A DNA stretch of 64,000 nt from Bacillus spizizenii TU-B-10 (GCF_000227465.1 NC_016047.1:4134857-4198856), one strand, 5' to 3'. Shown: positions 34,675 to 43,877, counted from the stretch's first letter. Numbers and translations: made by a program. The notes: generated from the letters alone by a model not told the origin.

Positions 34675-34764
34675 TCGCTAACAATTAGATTGCCAGCAAA
34701 GCCGAGGGCATCTTGCCCCGTAATGACGACTTTACTGTGAAAGCTACTCCCCTTTGGAGTGTTC
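34675..34764 (-). ncRNA. yybP-ykoY manganese riboswitch aptamer
   Basis: On the minus strand the leader reads AAAGGGGAGTAGC, then TCGTCATTACGGGGC and CCCTCGGCTTTGCTGGC. These are the conserved loop and helix segments of the yybP-ykoY family, which binds Mn2+. It sits about 190 bp upstream of the small basic ORF and yybP, next to a strong terminator. Metal binding should let transcription continue. Confidence 0.92.
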
Positions 34765-34906
34765 ATTTTTATTACTTTCATTCTAAAGCACCGGGCTTTT
34801 CCAGTCAAATTCCTGCTGTCCGTTTACACAAAAGTCCACTGTGGTATTTAAAATTTGAATGGTATTTCCATCAGGAGATCATGCTATGACAGAGGAGGTT
34901 TTCATC

Positions 34907-36196
34907 ATGAGTCAAGAGCGCGTGAAACGGCCTGGACATACCAGATGGTACATATCTTCGTTACTCAGCGGCATTATTATTCTTAATTATTTTGACCGAG
35001 TGGCCATCTCTGTAGCGGCCCCTGCGATACAAGATTCGTTTCACCTTACAGCAACCGAACTCGGCATCGTGTTTTCCATTTACACCTATTCCTATACACT
35101 GATGCAGCTGCCTGTCGGAAGTTTGCTGGACCGGTTTGGCGTGGCGTGGGTCACGAGGATTGGAATGACGATATGGAGCTTATTAACGATCCTTCTTGCT
35201 TTTTTGCAAGGAAAATTGCTGCTGTATTTGTTCCGGTTTCTCATTGGGCTGACGAGCGCCTCTGCGTTCCCTGCCGCCTCCAAGGCAACCGCACTATGGT
35301 TTCCTCCAAGTGAGCGGGGATTGGCAAACTCACTGTTCGACTCGGCCGCCAAATTTTCAAACGTAATCGGCGCGCCATTGGTCGCCTTTCTTGTCACAAC
35401 TTTTGACTGGCGTGTCGCTTTTTTGACGATTGGATGCATCAATGTGCTGTTTACGATCTTTTTCTGGCAGTATTATGAGCAGCCTGAACGGCACAAACGC
35501 ATTTCCAAAAGTGAGCTAAACTATATTCAAAGACACAATTCAATTACAACAGAGCAAATCCCTTACAAAACGGGTCCGCTTTTAAAAAAGCTTTTCTCCA
35601 ACCGGAAAGTATGGGGCTTAATGATCGGATTTACAGGGTACGGCTATACATTCAACCTGCTGCTCACCTGGCTTCCGACTTTCTTTAAACATACATACGG
35701 AATGGATCTCATGTCGTCCGGTTTATTTACAGCCGTGCCATGGCTGATCTCAACCATTTCCGGAATTGTAGTCGGGGGATGGCTCGTCGATTACTTTATT
35801 AAGAAAGGTTATCCTAACACCAAGGTATACCGAACCGTAATCATTGTTGGAATGAGCTTCGGCTTTTTCTTTTTAGGCTCCATTCTGACGAACAATATCA
35901 CCATCGCGATTATCTGTATTTCAATCGGCCTTGCCGGTATTTCTGCAACCGCTCCAGTCGGCTGGTCCATCTCCGCAGAGCTGGCGCCGATCGGTTCCGT
36001 ATCCATGCTAAGCTCCATGGTGAACCTGGCAAACAACCTGTTCGGAGGCATTATTGCCGCTTCACTGACGGGGTATTTGTTTGATGTGACAGGCTCCTTT
36101 ACGCTCAGCTTTCTGGTAGCTGGTTTTGTGCTGTTGCTGGGATTGGTTTTTTATGTGTTTGTGTTAGGGGATGTAAAACGAATTAAGCTGGAATAA
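34907..36196 (+). CDS. yybO: YybO, MFS transporter of the anion/cation symporter family
   Basis: A 429-residue transporter with 12 predicted helices. The LNYFDRVAISVAAPAIQDSF motif (TM1) and LLDRFG loop are those of the ACS family (ExuT/GarP/tartrate-like sugar-acid symporters). AGAGGAGG stands 8 bp before the ATG at 34907; longer frames from 34859 or 34886 have weaker sites, though the 168 annotation may start at 34886. Substrate unknown, perhaps a hexuronate or related acid. Divergent from the yybP leader and followed by a terminator. Confidence 0.86.
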   Translation: MSQERVKRPGHTRWYISSLLSGIIILNYFDRVAISVAAPAIQDSFHLTATELGIVFSIYTYSYTLMQLPVGSLLDRFGVAWVTRIGMTIWSLLTILLAFLQGKLLLYLFRFLIGLTSASAFPAASKATALWFPPSERGLANSLFDSAAKFSNVIGAPLVAFLVTTFDWRVAFLTIGCINVLFTIFFWQYYEQPERHKRISKSELNYIQRHNSITTEQIPYKTGPLLKKLFSNRKVWGLMIGFTGYGYTFNLLLTWLPTFFKHTYGMDLMSSGLFTAVPWLISTISGIVVGGWLVDYFIKKGYPNTKVYRTVIIVGMSFGFFFLGSILTNNITIAIICISIGLAGISATAPVGWSISAELAPIGSVSMLSSMVNLANNLFGGIIAASLTGYLFDVTGSFTLSFLVAGFVLLLGLVFYVFVLGDVKRIKLE

Positions 36197-36225
36197 AGAG
36201 TGCTTGCTGAAAGCACTCTTTTTTG
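36195..36225 (+). terminator. Terminator of yybO
   Basis: AAAGAGTGCTT pairs with AAGCACTCTTT, followed by T-run, at the yybO stop. Confidence 0.85.
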
Positions 36226-36428
36226 ATCATAAATAAGAAGCGGCCAGCTTTTGAACGGCTTCTCAGGATTATTTCAATCTAGGGCGTGCCACTTGTTTAG
36301 TGATTCAAATAAAACTTCTCCCATATTCACCGATATTCTATTCTCTCCGGACGCCAATACCACCATTTTATCCTTGACTCCAACCAAAGGTAAGGCCTCA
36401 TAGTGAAAGAAGAAGGAGGAATTGGATT

Positions 36429-37163
36429 GTGAAATTAACAGTAAAAGAATTATCCCACATTGCGAACGTGACAATCAAAACGCTTTATCATTACCACAAA
36501 ATCGGCCTGCTGGCTCCAAAAGAAATAAGTGAAGCCGGATATCGGTACTATGGTGCTGACGAACTAAAAAGACTGCAGGAAATCCTTTTTTACAAAGAAT
36601 TAGATATTCCTTTATCAGAAATAAAAACATTATTAGATAAGGATGCTGAAAGAACTAGTACATTAGAAAAACAAAAAAAGCTGTTTGAAAAGAAAATTGA
36701 AAAGTATCAGCGCCTCATTCAAACAGCCAACACGTCTTTAGAATACACGAGAAAAGGTGAGAATATGGATCATAAGGTCATGTTTAAAGGATTTGAAAGC
36801 GCGGAAGAGTGGAAACAATCTTTAGCAGAACAAAATGGCTATTTAAAAGATCATTACAATTTTGAATTAGATACTCATGCGATCAATGTAGATGAAATGA
36901 ACAAAATGGCGATAGAAGCAAAACATTTTCTTGATGGAATGGCTGATTTTTTAAGGAGCGGCGTGACGTATCATGACCCTGCCGTGCAAGAGCATGTCAT
37001 AAATCATCTTAAGTTCCTAAATCAGAACGGGCATCCGACAAGTAAAGAAGATTACGTAAAACAAACGCGATTTTTTGTGCAAGATGATTTCCATAGAGGA
37101 ATGCTAGAAGAGCAGCAAACAGGTTTATCTTATTATTTGACCGTCGTTGCAGAACACCTGTAA
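36429..37163 (+). CDS. MerR-family regulator with C-terminal TipAS domain
   Basis: A 244-residue protein. Residues 1-70 form the MerR winged helix (VKELSHIANVTIKTLYHYHK, then GLLAPKEISEAGYRYYGADE). A coiled-coil dimerisation helix (about 75-110) is followed by a TipAS-like drug-sensing domain (about 115-240; HFLDGMADFLRSGVTYHDP and HRGMLEEQQTGLSYYLTVVA). Such proteins (Mta, TipAL, SkgA) activate multidrug efflux genes. The GTG at 36429 follows AAGGAGG. Here it takes the place of yybJ-yybN of 168 as I recall that map. The sequence is AT-rich compared with its neighbours, suggesting acquisition. Confidence 0.83.
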   Translation: MKLTVKELSHIANVTIKTLYHYHKIGLLAPKEISEAGYRYYGADELKRLQEILFYKELDIPLSEIKTLLDKDAERTSTLEKQKKLFEKKIEKYQRLIQTANTSLEYTRKGENMDHKVMFKGFESAEEWKQSLAEQNGYLKDHYNFELDTHAINVDEMNKMAIEAKHFLDGMADFLRSGVTYHDPAVQEHVINHLKFLNQNGHPTSKEDYVKQTRFFVQDDFHRGMLEEQQTGLSYYLTVVAEHL

Positions 37164-37184
37164 CGTGAGTCTTTGTCACTCTAT

Positions 37185-37994
37185 CTAGGGAGACAGCCTT
37201 CGTGATGACGAGACAGCACCGCCAACAATTGATACATTCTGCCGGTCAACGGCAAAATTCCGCCCGTTCCATTTCAATACGGTTTGAACATATCCCAGCG
37301 AGTCAGCGTTATACCTCCCGGCGATCCGCTGATACGCCACAAGTTCGTATGTGCCGTCTCTGTCAAAATCAACCGGATACAGGCCAGACAAAGGATTGAC
37401 CCAGCCTTCTATCGGCATTTTTAACACACCCTGGCTGGTATAAATCTCATTCAAATATTCCCTGCCCTTGTAAGTAAGATCGAGGATATACGTTTCATTC
37501 TGATGATGGCTGATGACACTTGCTTTATATTGATTTTGATAGCTCACACTGTACTTAAATTCATCATTAAACACATCCGAGTTAAAAATCTGTCGGAACT
37601 GCCGATTTAGATAGGCAAAAATATACGCATATATAGTGCCGCCGCTTCCCCCAGTGTCTATTACCACTGCCACATCATCAATCTTGTCGCCTGTCATATC
37701 CCCCAGAAAAAGTGACGGATTGTATCCCAGATTGTTTTGGAGCTGGATTCGCTGTTCCTGATGGGTTCTGCCGTCACGGATTACCAATGTGATATTTCTC
37801 CATAAAGGGCTGCCAGTCATTTGGCTGCCAGTGAGAAAGACTTCGTCAATTACGCCGTCTCCCGTTACATCCCCGCGGGCTGATGCAATGATTGCACGAG
37901 AGGAGACAGGCTGCCGAAAAACGTATGGATGTGGAACAAGTCCTCTGCCTTCATAAAACCAATAAGGAGCCATTCTGATGTCATACAGATTCAT
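37185..37994 (-). CDS. yybI: YybI, spore coat-associated FG-GAP-like protein
   Basis: A 269-residue protein with no signal peptide. It has three calcium-binding-type FG-GAP repeats seen as DVTGDGVIDEV, DMTGDKIDDVA and DFDRDGTYELV. B. subtilis YybI is listed as an inner spore coat protein made under mother-cell control. The ATG at 37994 follows GGAAGGTGACG; a start three codons earlier has no better site. It converges on the MerR gene. Confidence 0.78.
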   Translation of the reverse strand: MNLYDIRMAPYWFYEGRGLVPHPYVFRQPVSSRAIIASARGDVTGDGVIDEVFLTGSQMTGSPLWRNITLVIRDGRTHQEQRIQLQNNLGYNPSLFLGDMTGDKIDDVAVVIDTGGSGGTIYAYIFAYLNRQFRQIFNSDVFNDEFKYSVSYQNQYKASVISHHQNETYILDLTYKGREYLNEIYTSQGVLKMPIEGWVNPLSGLYPVDFDRDGTYELVAYQRIAGRYNADSLGYVQTVLKWNGRNFAVDRQNVSIVGGAVSSSRRLSP

Positions 37995-38058
37995 TGGCGT
38001 CACCTTCCCTATTCAGCTGAATGAATTATTATATGCAGGAATGGCACATCGAAGGACG

Positions 38059-38448
38059 CTAAACACCAATTAAATCCGTACCATATGAATTATCGATTGC
38101 ACAAAGCCACTCGCCTTGCGCATTCTTCTTAAATACATAGGTCGCTCTTCTTTCCATCGCATACTCGGAATTCTTTTTATCCGAATCAAGCAGTGTCTGA
38201 GAAAGGACGAGTACAGTGTCACCTGCTTCCAACATGATCATTTCCCCTTGTGTCGGGACAATACGATGATTGAAATAGTTCGCGATCTTGATAAATGCTT
38301 TCTTGATTTCTTCTTTGCCTCGCGCGATCATGCCAGGCTTCACAACTAAAATGGCATCTTCCGTGTAGTACGTCATCAGTGTATCAAAATCTTCATTTTG
38401 GATTGCCAAATCACACGCAGAGATAATGTCTTTAATTTGCTGTTCCAA
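38059..38448 (-). CDS. yybH: YybH, SnoaL-like/NTF2-fold protein
   Basis: A 129-residue protein of the SnoaL/DUF4440 NTF2-like family. It opens with a long helix pair ([20 protein letters not shown]) and continues with [13 protein letters not shown] and [12 protein letters not shown], all family hallmarks. Such proteins are often isomerases or ligand binders. TTG at 38448 is the favoured start: GGAGGG stands 8 bp before it and it gives the family length. An ATG 14 codons upstream has no RBS. Substrate unknown. Confidence 0.8.
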   Translation of the reverse strand: MEQQIKDIISACDLAIQNEDFDTLMTYYTEDAILVVKPGMIARGKEEIKKAFIKIANYFNHRIVPTQGEMIMLEAGDTVLVLSQTLLDSDKKNSEYAMERRATYVFKKNAQGEWLCAIDNSYGTDLIGV

Positions 38449-38595
38449 GAGGGGTCCCTCCCAATCATCATGATTGGATATATTATACATCGTTTGACCC
38501 GCTGAAACCGTAAAAACAAAATGAAAAGTATTCCTATTTCCTATATAATCAAATAGATATATTTAACAAAGTACCCAGTGAAGGGGTGGACAATA

Positions 38596-39435
38596 TTGTC
38601 TGCGGAAGTAACGTTACATGACAATATACATCATGATTTACGTGCGGATTGCCAGCATTGTTTTGGCCTGTGCTGTGTCGCCTTGCCTTATGCGAAATCA
38701 GCGGATTTTGCTTTTGATAAAGACGGGGGCACGCCTTGCCGCAACTTACAATCAAACTATCAATGTTCTATACATAAAGATCTCAGAGAAAAAGGATTTC
38801 GAGGCTGTTCTGCATATGAATGCTTTGGCGCCGGCCAGAAGGTATCCCAAATCACTTATGAGGGAAAGGATTGGCGAAATAACCCGGAAACAGCCAACGA
38901 GATGTTTGACGTTTTTCCCATCATGCAGCAGCTGCACGAAATGCTCTGGTATTTATATGAAGCTCTTTCTATAGATATAGCCAAGCCGATTCATCCTGAA
39001 CTGAGAACCAGTTTCGAAAAAATAGAAAGGCTCACCAGACTCAGCAAAGAACGCTTGCTGACACTGCAGGTGGACGAGCATCGAGCTGAGGTCAATGAAT
39101 GGCTGTTAAAAACTAGTGAGCTGGTGCGTGCCCAAGCCCGCAATCCAAAACTCCCGAAAAAAATCAGCCGGGGAAGTGTTCTAATCGGCGCGAAACTGAA
39201 AGGGCTTGATTTGCGAGGAGCAAACCTAAGAGGGGCGCTGCTCATAGCCGCCGATCTGAGAAATGCTGATCTGAGAATGACAGACTTTATCGGTGCAGAT
39301 GTGAGAGACGCTGGTCTCAGCGGCGCCGACCTGACCGGCAGCATCTTTCTGACGCAGGCACAGGTGAATGCCGCAAACGGCGATTCAAACACAAAACTTC
39401 CACCGTCTCTGCAAACCCCTGCCCATTGGAAATAA
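38596..39435 (+). CDS. yybG: YybG, pentapeptide-repeat protein with Cys-rich N-terminus
   Basis: A 279-residue protein. The first half is Cys-rich: DCQHCFGLCCVALP, PCRNL, QCSIHKDLREKGFRGCSAYECFG, a CxxC and CC pattern like YkgJ-type metal-binding modules. The second half (about 195-260) is a right-handed pentapeptide-repeat helix with repeats such as GLDLRGANLRGA and ADLRNADL. TTG at 38596 is used: AAGGGGTGG sits upstream and the length fits YybG. Function unknown; pentapeptide proteins can mimic DNA and protect gyrase. Confidence 0.82.
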   Translation: MSAEVTLHDNIHHDLRADCQHCFGLCCVALPYAKSADFAFDKDGGTPCRNLQSNYQCSIHKDLREKGFRGCSAYECFGAGQKVSQITYEGKDWRNNPETANEMFDVFPIMQQLHEMLWYLYEALSIDIAKPIHPELRTSFEKIERLTRLSKERLLTLQVDEHRAEVNEWLLKTSELVRAQARNPKLPKKISRGSVLIGAKLKGLDLRGANLRGALLIAADLRNADLRMTDFIGADVRDAGLSGADLTGSIFLTQAQVNAANGDSNTKLPPSLQTPAHWK

Positions 39436-39464
39436 AAAAGGACCCGCCTGCGGTCCTTTTTTTT
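39434..39464 (+). terminator. Terminator of yybG
   Basis: AAAAAAGGACCGC-type arm (GGACCCGC/GCGGTCC with one bulge) is followed by T8. Confidence 0.8.
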
Positions 39465-39562
39465 GCTGCCATCATTCATCTTTAACAGCAGTTGGTGAAA
39501 ATGAGTAGTGCTAATCTTATAGTTACCTTTTATTCTGTGAAATGTCGGGTACCAAACATCAG

Positions 39563-40762
39563 TCATAATGCTTTATCCGGCATTTTCACACTTTTAGCCA
39601 AGTATCCCGACAGCCATAACGCAGCCAGCAGCATGAAGGTGATCATACCGATGACGCCCAGCCAGTGAAAAGCAGACCAGAATAGCCCGCCGACTGTTCC
39701 GCAAATACTTGAACCGGCGTAATAAAAGAACAAATACAGCGATGACGCCTGCGCTTTGTTATGAAGCACTCTCCTGCCCACCCAGCTGCTGGCGACTGAG
39801 TGCCCGCCGAAGAAGCCGAAGGTAAAGAGGGCAATCCCCAGAATTTTCACTGCTAACCCACTGTTTATCGTTAACAAAGCACCCGTGATGACGATGAAAA
39901 TATTCATCACCAGTATTTTCGGATAGCCATATTGATCAACCATTCTTCCAATGAAAGACGAGCTGAAAATCCCTACAATCATCACAATAAAAATCCAGCT
40001 GACAAACGCTTTATTAAACGAATATGGCGGTCCCAACAGCACATACGCAATGTAGTTAAACAATGCAACATTGCTTCCGAGCAGCAAAAAACCAATGAGG
40101 AACAAGCTTAATAGTCTCCGGTCCTTCAAGTGGCTGATGAGAGACATTCCCAATTGCCCGAGCTCCAATTTTCTCGGCGTGAAGTGCCTGGATGGAGGCA
40201 AATTTATAAAAAATATAATACTTGCGATCAAACTAATCACACCAATTGACCCCATCGCCATATGCCAAGTAAAGTACTCGCTCAGGAGCCCTGACACGAT
40301 CCTTCCAAAAACGGCGCCGATCGCGTTTCCGCTAATATACAGCCCCATCGCCGATCCAAGGCTTCCGGGTTCAATTTCTTCTCCGAGATAAGCCATCGCA
40401 ATAGAAGGAAGGCCAGCGAGCGCAATCCCTTGAATGGTTCTCAATACGAGCAGCGTATGAAAGTTCGGGCTGAAGGCCGACGCCAGACAAAGAACGGATG
40501 CGGCCAACATGGATACAGCCATAATCGGCTTGCGTCCCCACACCTCGGACAATGAACCAAAGACAAGCATACTCACAGCTAACAGCATTGTTGTAACGGA
40601 TAAAGAAAGACTCGCCGCAGTAGGTGTCACATGAAATTCCCGCGTGAATTCCTCCAGAAGCGGCTGTACGCAATAAAGAATTGCAAATGTATTGAAACCC
40701 GCGGCAAAGAAAGCAAACGTAATTTTCCGAAAAACCGGTGTGCCTTTTTGAATGTATGTCAT
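39563..40762 (-). CDS. yybF: YybF, MFS efflux transporter
   Basis: A 399-residue MFS transporter with 12 predicted helices. The LSEVWGRKPIM loop (motif A, about 72-82) and SIAMAYLGEEIEPG (motif C region) fit the DHA1/YnfM-like efflux branch. It is divergent from LysR gene yybE, the usual layout of a regulator with its target transporter. The ATG at 40762 is the first after an in-frame stop and has only a distant AAGGGA; a GGGAC-GTCCC hairpin lies right before the start, which could limit translation. Confidence 0.84.
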   Translation of the reverse strand: MTYIQKGTPVFRKITFAFFAAGFNTFAILYCVQPLLEEFTREFHVTPTAASLSLSVTTMLLAVSMLVFGSLSEVWGRKPIMAVSMLAASVLCLASAFSPNFHTLLVLRTIQGIALAGLPSIAMAYLGEEIEPGSLGSAMGLYISGNAIGAVFGRIVSGLLSEYFTWHMAMGSIGVISLIASIIFFINLPPSRHFTPRKLELGQLGMSLISHLKDRRLLSLFLIGFLLLGSNVALFNYIAYVLLGPPYSFNKAFVSWIFIVMIVGIFSSSFIGRMVDQYGYPKILVMNIFIVITGALLTINSGLAVKILGIALFTFGFFGGHSVASSWVGRRVLHNKAQASSLYLFFYYAGSSICGTVGGLFWSAFHWLGVIGMITFMLLAALWLSGYLAKSVKMPDKAL

Positions 40763-40763
40763 C

Positions 40764-40780
40764 GGGACTTTATCGGTCCC
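40764..40780 (-). promoter_or_regulatory. Hairpin in the yybF ribosome-binding region
   Basis: On the minus strand GGGAC-CGATAAA-GTCCC ends one base before the yybF ATG and contains the only purine-rich candidate RBS. It may occlude initiation. Confidence 0.4.
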
Positions 40781-40949
40781 TTAGCATGTTGTTGAGCACT
40801 GCCATTCATAAACAACCATCCTTTATTTCTTACGAATTCAAACATCCTCGAGTCTGTTTATACATTTATCTTAGCACCGTTAATATATGTTGTATAATGC
40901 ATATAAAATATCCTTTTCATGCTTATATGTAATTTAGGAGGGATGAGGG

Positions 40950-41828
40950 TTGGAATGGGAACAACTTGAATATTTTCAAACACTGGCCCAGATGCAGCAC
41001 GTGACGAAGGCGGCAAAAAGCCTCTCCATCACACAGCCTGCGCTTTCACGCTCTATCGCCAGACTGGAAAACCATTTAGGCGTCCCGCTATTCGACAGGC
41101 ACGGACGATCCATTACCTTAAATAAATATGGGCACATCTTTTTACGGAGGGTAGAGGCGATGACGAAGGAGTACACCGAGGGAAAACAGGAAATCCAAGC
41201 CTTATTAAAGCCAGACCAAGGCGAAGTATCTCTCGGCTTTTTGCATACTTTAGGGACAACGCTCGTGCCCGATCTCATCGGCTCCTTCCAGCAGGAATAC
41301 CCCAACATTTCCTTCCAGCTGAAACAAAACCATTCCTATTGGCTGCTTGAACGATTAAAATCCGGAGATCTGGACCTCTGCCTCCTCGCTTCGATCAAGC
41401 CTGAAAAGCCGATCCAATGGATCAAGCTGTGGAGTGAAGAACTTTTTGTATTTGTGCCAAACGATCACCCATTAGCCAATCGTGAAAGCATTACCCTGAG
41501 TGAGATTGCCGGGGAGCGTTTTATTTTATTGAAAAAAGGCTACGCACTTCGGATGACAGTCGATGAGCTGTTTGAGAAAGCCGATATACAGCCAAACATT
41601 ATGTTTGAAGGGGAAGAAGCCGCCACCGCAGCAGGTTTTGTCGCTGCCGGGCTCGGCATATCCATTCTGCCCGATCTGAAAGGCTTAGACCAAAGCAAAA
41701 TTACAAAAATCCGCGTCAGCTGGCCAGAATGTCAGCGTGTCATAGGAATCGCCTGGATAAAAGGCCGATTTTTATCACCGGTTGCTGAGACCTTTAAACA
41801 ATATGTCATCAGCCATTTTTCTGAGTAA
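40950..41828 (+). CDS. yybE: YybE, LysR-family regulator
   Basis: A 292-residue LysR-type regulator. The N-terminal winged helix (TLAQMQHVTKAAKSLSITQP, then ALSRSIARLENHLGVPLFDR) and the periplasmic-binding-like effector domain (about 90-290, with GEVSLGFLHTLGTTLVPDLI and AAGFVAAGLGISILP) are complete. It likely controls the divergent MFS gene yybF, with the operator in the 187-bp gap. TTG at 40950 follows GGAGGGATGAGGG. Confidence 0.88.
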   Translation: MEWEQLEYFQTLAQMQHVTKAAKSLSITQPALSRSIARLENHLGVPLFDRHGRSITLNKYGHIFLRRVEAMTKEYTEGKQEIQALLKPDQGEVSLGFLHTLGTTLVPDLIGSFQQEYPNISFQLKQNHSYWLLERLKSGDLDLCLLASIKPEKPIQWIKLWSEELFVFVPNDHPLANRESITLSEIAGERFILLKKGYALRMTVDELFEKADIQPNIMFEGEEAATAAGFVAAGLGISILPDLKGLDQSKITKIRVSWPECQRVIGIAWIKGRFLSPVAETFKQYVISHFSE

Positions 41829-41842
41829 GGGAGGATCACATC

Positions 41843-42286
41843 GTGAATGTGAAAAAAATAACGTCAGAACATGATTTACATATCGCGTTTGATATCAGAA
41901 AGGCAGTATTTGTAGAGGAACAAGGCTGTCCTGTTTCCGACGAATTCGATGAGTTCGATACACTCCGCGAAGATTGCCGGCACATCTTGGTTTATCATGA
42001 GAATGAGCCCGTTGGCACAGCCCGTGTCCGTATCGTTGATCACGCGGGAAAACTGGAAAGAATCTGCATTCTGAAGCCCTATCGCAAATTCGGGCTGGGC
42101 ATAGTGATGGTCGATGCGTTAGAACGCATTGTGAAAGAACAAGGCATTTCTGCCTTCAAATTGCACGGCCAGACACAGGCGGCAGGCTTTTATGAAAAGC
42201 TCGGCTATCAGACAGCATCAGAAGAATTTATACTGGACGGCATTCCGCATGTGCTGATGACAAAAAAAGACAGCTTCGCCCTATAA
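41843..42286 (+). CDS. yybD: YybD, GNAT acetyltransferase (ElaA-like)
   Basis: A 147-residue GNAT enzyme. It reads DIRKAVFVEEQGCPVSDEFD (start of the ElaA-type fold), then ICILKPYRKFGLGIVMVDAL (acetyl-CoA motif) and KLHGQTQAAGFYEKLGYQ. It is 14 bp downstream of yybE in the same direction. It is closely related to the second GNAT at 45070; see findings. The start is GTG at 41843 with AGGGAGGATC before it. Substrate unknown. Confidence 0.85.
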   Translation: MNVKKITSEHDLHIAFDIRKAVFVEEQGCPVSDEFDEFDTLREDCRHILVYHENEPVGTARVRIVDHAGKLERICILKPYRKFGLGIVMVDALERIVKEQGISAFKLHGQTQAAGFYEKLGYQTASEEFILDGIPHVLMTKKDSFAL

Positions 42287-42367
42287 AAGTTCACAAATTT
42301 GTCACTTATGAGCATGAGTGGTTCATTGGTATACTAATCACCGATTATGGAGAGAAGGATTGATTGT

Positions 42368-42847
42368 ATGCCAACAAATAAAAAAGAAGGTCTTATATTT
42401 GGCGTGATGATGTGCTTTGGAATGGTCTGCATCATGTCGATTTACAATGCCATCATCAACGGAGCCATACATGATTTTTCATTGGTGACAGCTTTTGAAA
42501 TGGTCATCGGTTTTATGGTCGCCCTGCTGTTAGATTTACTGTTAGTGGGTCCCCTTGCCAAAAAGATTGCATTCAGCATGCCGTTCGACAAGTCTAAGAA
42601 ATTATATGTCATCCTCGCCATGTCTACGTGTATGGTGATCGGCATGGTGCTTTGTATGTCTGTGTTCGGTTTAGTGACAGCCGCTTTATCAAATGGAATT
42701 AACGGGGACAGCCTCTTCAGCACTTACCTGATGATTGTATTGAAAAATTTCATCTTAGCTTATCCCTTGCAATTACTGATTATGGGTCCATTAGTCAGAG
42801 GGGTTTTTATGAAATTTGTAAAACCGAAGCTCACAGCTGCTGTTTAA
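42368..42847 (+). CDS. yybC: YybC, DUF2798 membrane protein
   Basis: A 159-residue protein with four membrane helices in two similar halves, each with a motif like LLDLLLVGPLAKKI and LLIMGPLVRGVF. This repeated VGPLxK/MGPLxR pattern is typical of the DUF2798 family. Role unknown. ATG at 42368 is used (AGAAGGA upstream); an ATG seven codons earlier is possible. A hairpin terminator follows. Confidence 0.82.
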   Translation: MPTNKKEGLIFGVMMCFGMVCIMSIYNAIINGAIHDFSLVTAFEMVIGFMVALLLDLLLVGPLAKKIAFSMPFDKSKKLYVILAMSTCMVIGMVLCMSVFGLVTAALSNGINGDSLFSTYLMIVLKNFILAYPLQLLIMGPLVRGVFMKFVKPKLTAAV

Positions 42848-42851
42848 ATAG

Positions 42852-42884
42852 AAAAGGAGTGAGCGTTACACCCACTCCTTTTCC
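42852..42884 (+). terminator. Terminator of yybC
   Basis: AAAAGGAGTG pairs with CACTCCTTTT around GTTACAC-type loop, directly after the stop. The sequence is symmetric, so it may work in both directions. Confidence 0.75.
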
Positions 42885-42893
42885 CAATGATTT

Positions 42894-43097
42894 TCAGCAC
42901 ACCGCCTCACAAATCGAATGTAAAACAAGCTCCGCAAAAGCCTCCGCGGCAGGCAGCTGCCATTTTTTCTTTGTGATTAACATATGAGAGTAAAGCGGAT
43001 CAAAGGTTTCAGCATGATGAAGGATTTTCAGCTTCCCCGCCTCCACTTCTTCTTTCACTGTGATATAAGGCAAAACAGAAAATCGGGATCTGCCGAT
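42894..43097 (-). pseudogene. Truncated LysR-type regulator remnant
   Basis: Read on the minus strand, the frame from 43097 to the stop at 42894 is IGRSRFSVLPYITVKEEVEA, then GKLKILHHAETFDPLYSHML and ITKKKWQLPAAEAFAELVLH. This is the end of a LysR effector domain (GISVLPxxxVxxEVxxGxL and HMLxTKKxW...PAAxAFxELV patterns). No HTH part remains: a stop lies directly upstream at 43098-43100. No start codon with an RBS was seen. So about two thirds of the gene is gone. Confidence 0.8.
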
Positions 43098-43214
43098 TTA
43101 TGTTTGATCTCTGATGAGCCTATTAATATCAGAAGCTCATTGAGATATCTGAGTATCTTTAAATTTCTCTCAAAACATATCAATATTTGTTTGGTATGTT
43201 TTTTCTTACTTCAA

Positions 43215-43877
43215 TTAATCCCTATACCTTAACACATAGTTTTTATACAATTCTTTGTTATAAAGAATTTCTTCGCCATGTGAAGAGCAAATGAGCGCTG
43301 GTTTGATTTGATCTATGATTGCACCGCTATCGATGTTCTCATTCATATTAATGCTGAATTTTCTGATAGGGGGATGTAAATCCTCCTTGCTTGTGATAAA
43401 AAGGTCTCCTGTTAATAGGGTACGATCGATTTCATGATGATACACGACATGCCCCGGGGAATGTCCGGGTGTTAAATAGTATTGCAAAGGCAAGTGAGCC
43501 AGCGTTTGCGCCGTCAGCGGCTGGACAATATGAGCCACCCCTGTGTTCTCCACTTCATCTTTGTTCGGATAAGGCGCTTCCCCATTGATATACACTAGCT
43601 CTTTTTCATGGGCATAAATCGGAATATCAAATCTCTCTAACCATTTTGATGCACCTCCGATATGATCACTGTGGCCATGGGTAAGCAAGATGGCTTTTGG
43701 ATTGCCGATCGCTAACGCTGCCCTAATTTGAGCATCAGCAAAACGTTCTATTCCCGTATCAATGATATAAACATCATCACCATCTTTGATAAACCAAATA
43801 TGAACCGGAATACGAAGAGGCACATCAAGCTCAAATTCACATTGAAAGACATGTTCTGATAGTTGTCTCAAGTTCAT
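43215..43877 (-). CDS. yybB: YybB, metallo-beta-lactamase-fold hydrolase
   Basis: A 220-residue MBL-fold protein with the metal motif LTHGHSDHIGG (about 77-87), PGHSPGHVVY, LTGDLF and CSSHGEE. All zinc ligands look present. Likely hydrolyses a small ester, thioester or lactone; substrate not known. The ATG at 43877 follows AAAGGGAGTGG; a start three codons upstream is in frame. Divergent from an HxlR regulator that may control it. Confidence 0.86.
   Translation of the reverse strand: MNLRQLSEHVFQCEFELDVPLRIPVHIWFIKDGDDVYIIDTGIERFADAQIRAALAIGNPKAILLTHGHSDHIGGASKWLERFDIPIYAHEKELVYINGEAPYPNKDEVENTGVAHIVQPLTAQTLAHLPLQYYLTPGHSPGHVVYHHEIDRTLLTGDLFITSKEDLHPPIRKFSINMNENIDSGAIIDQIKPALICSSHGEEILYNKELYKNYVLRYRD

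Noticed and set aside
36274-36474. Minus-strand frame between yybO and the MerR gene
   Set aside because: Overlaps the start of the MerR gene, lacks an RBS and shows no family pattern.
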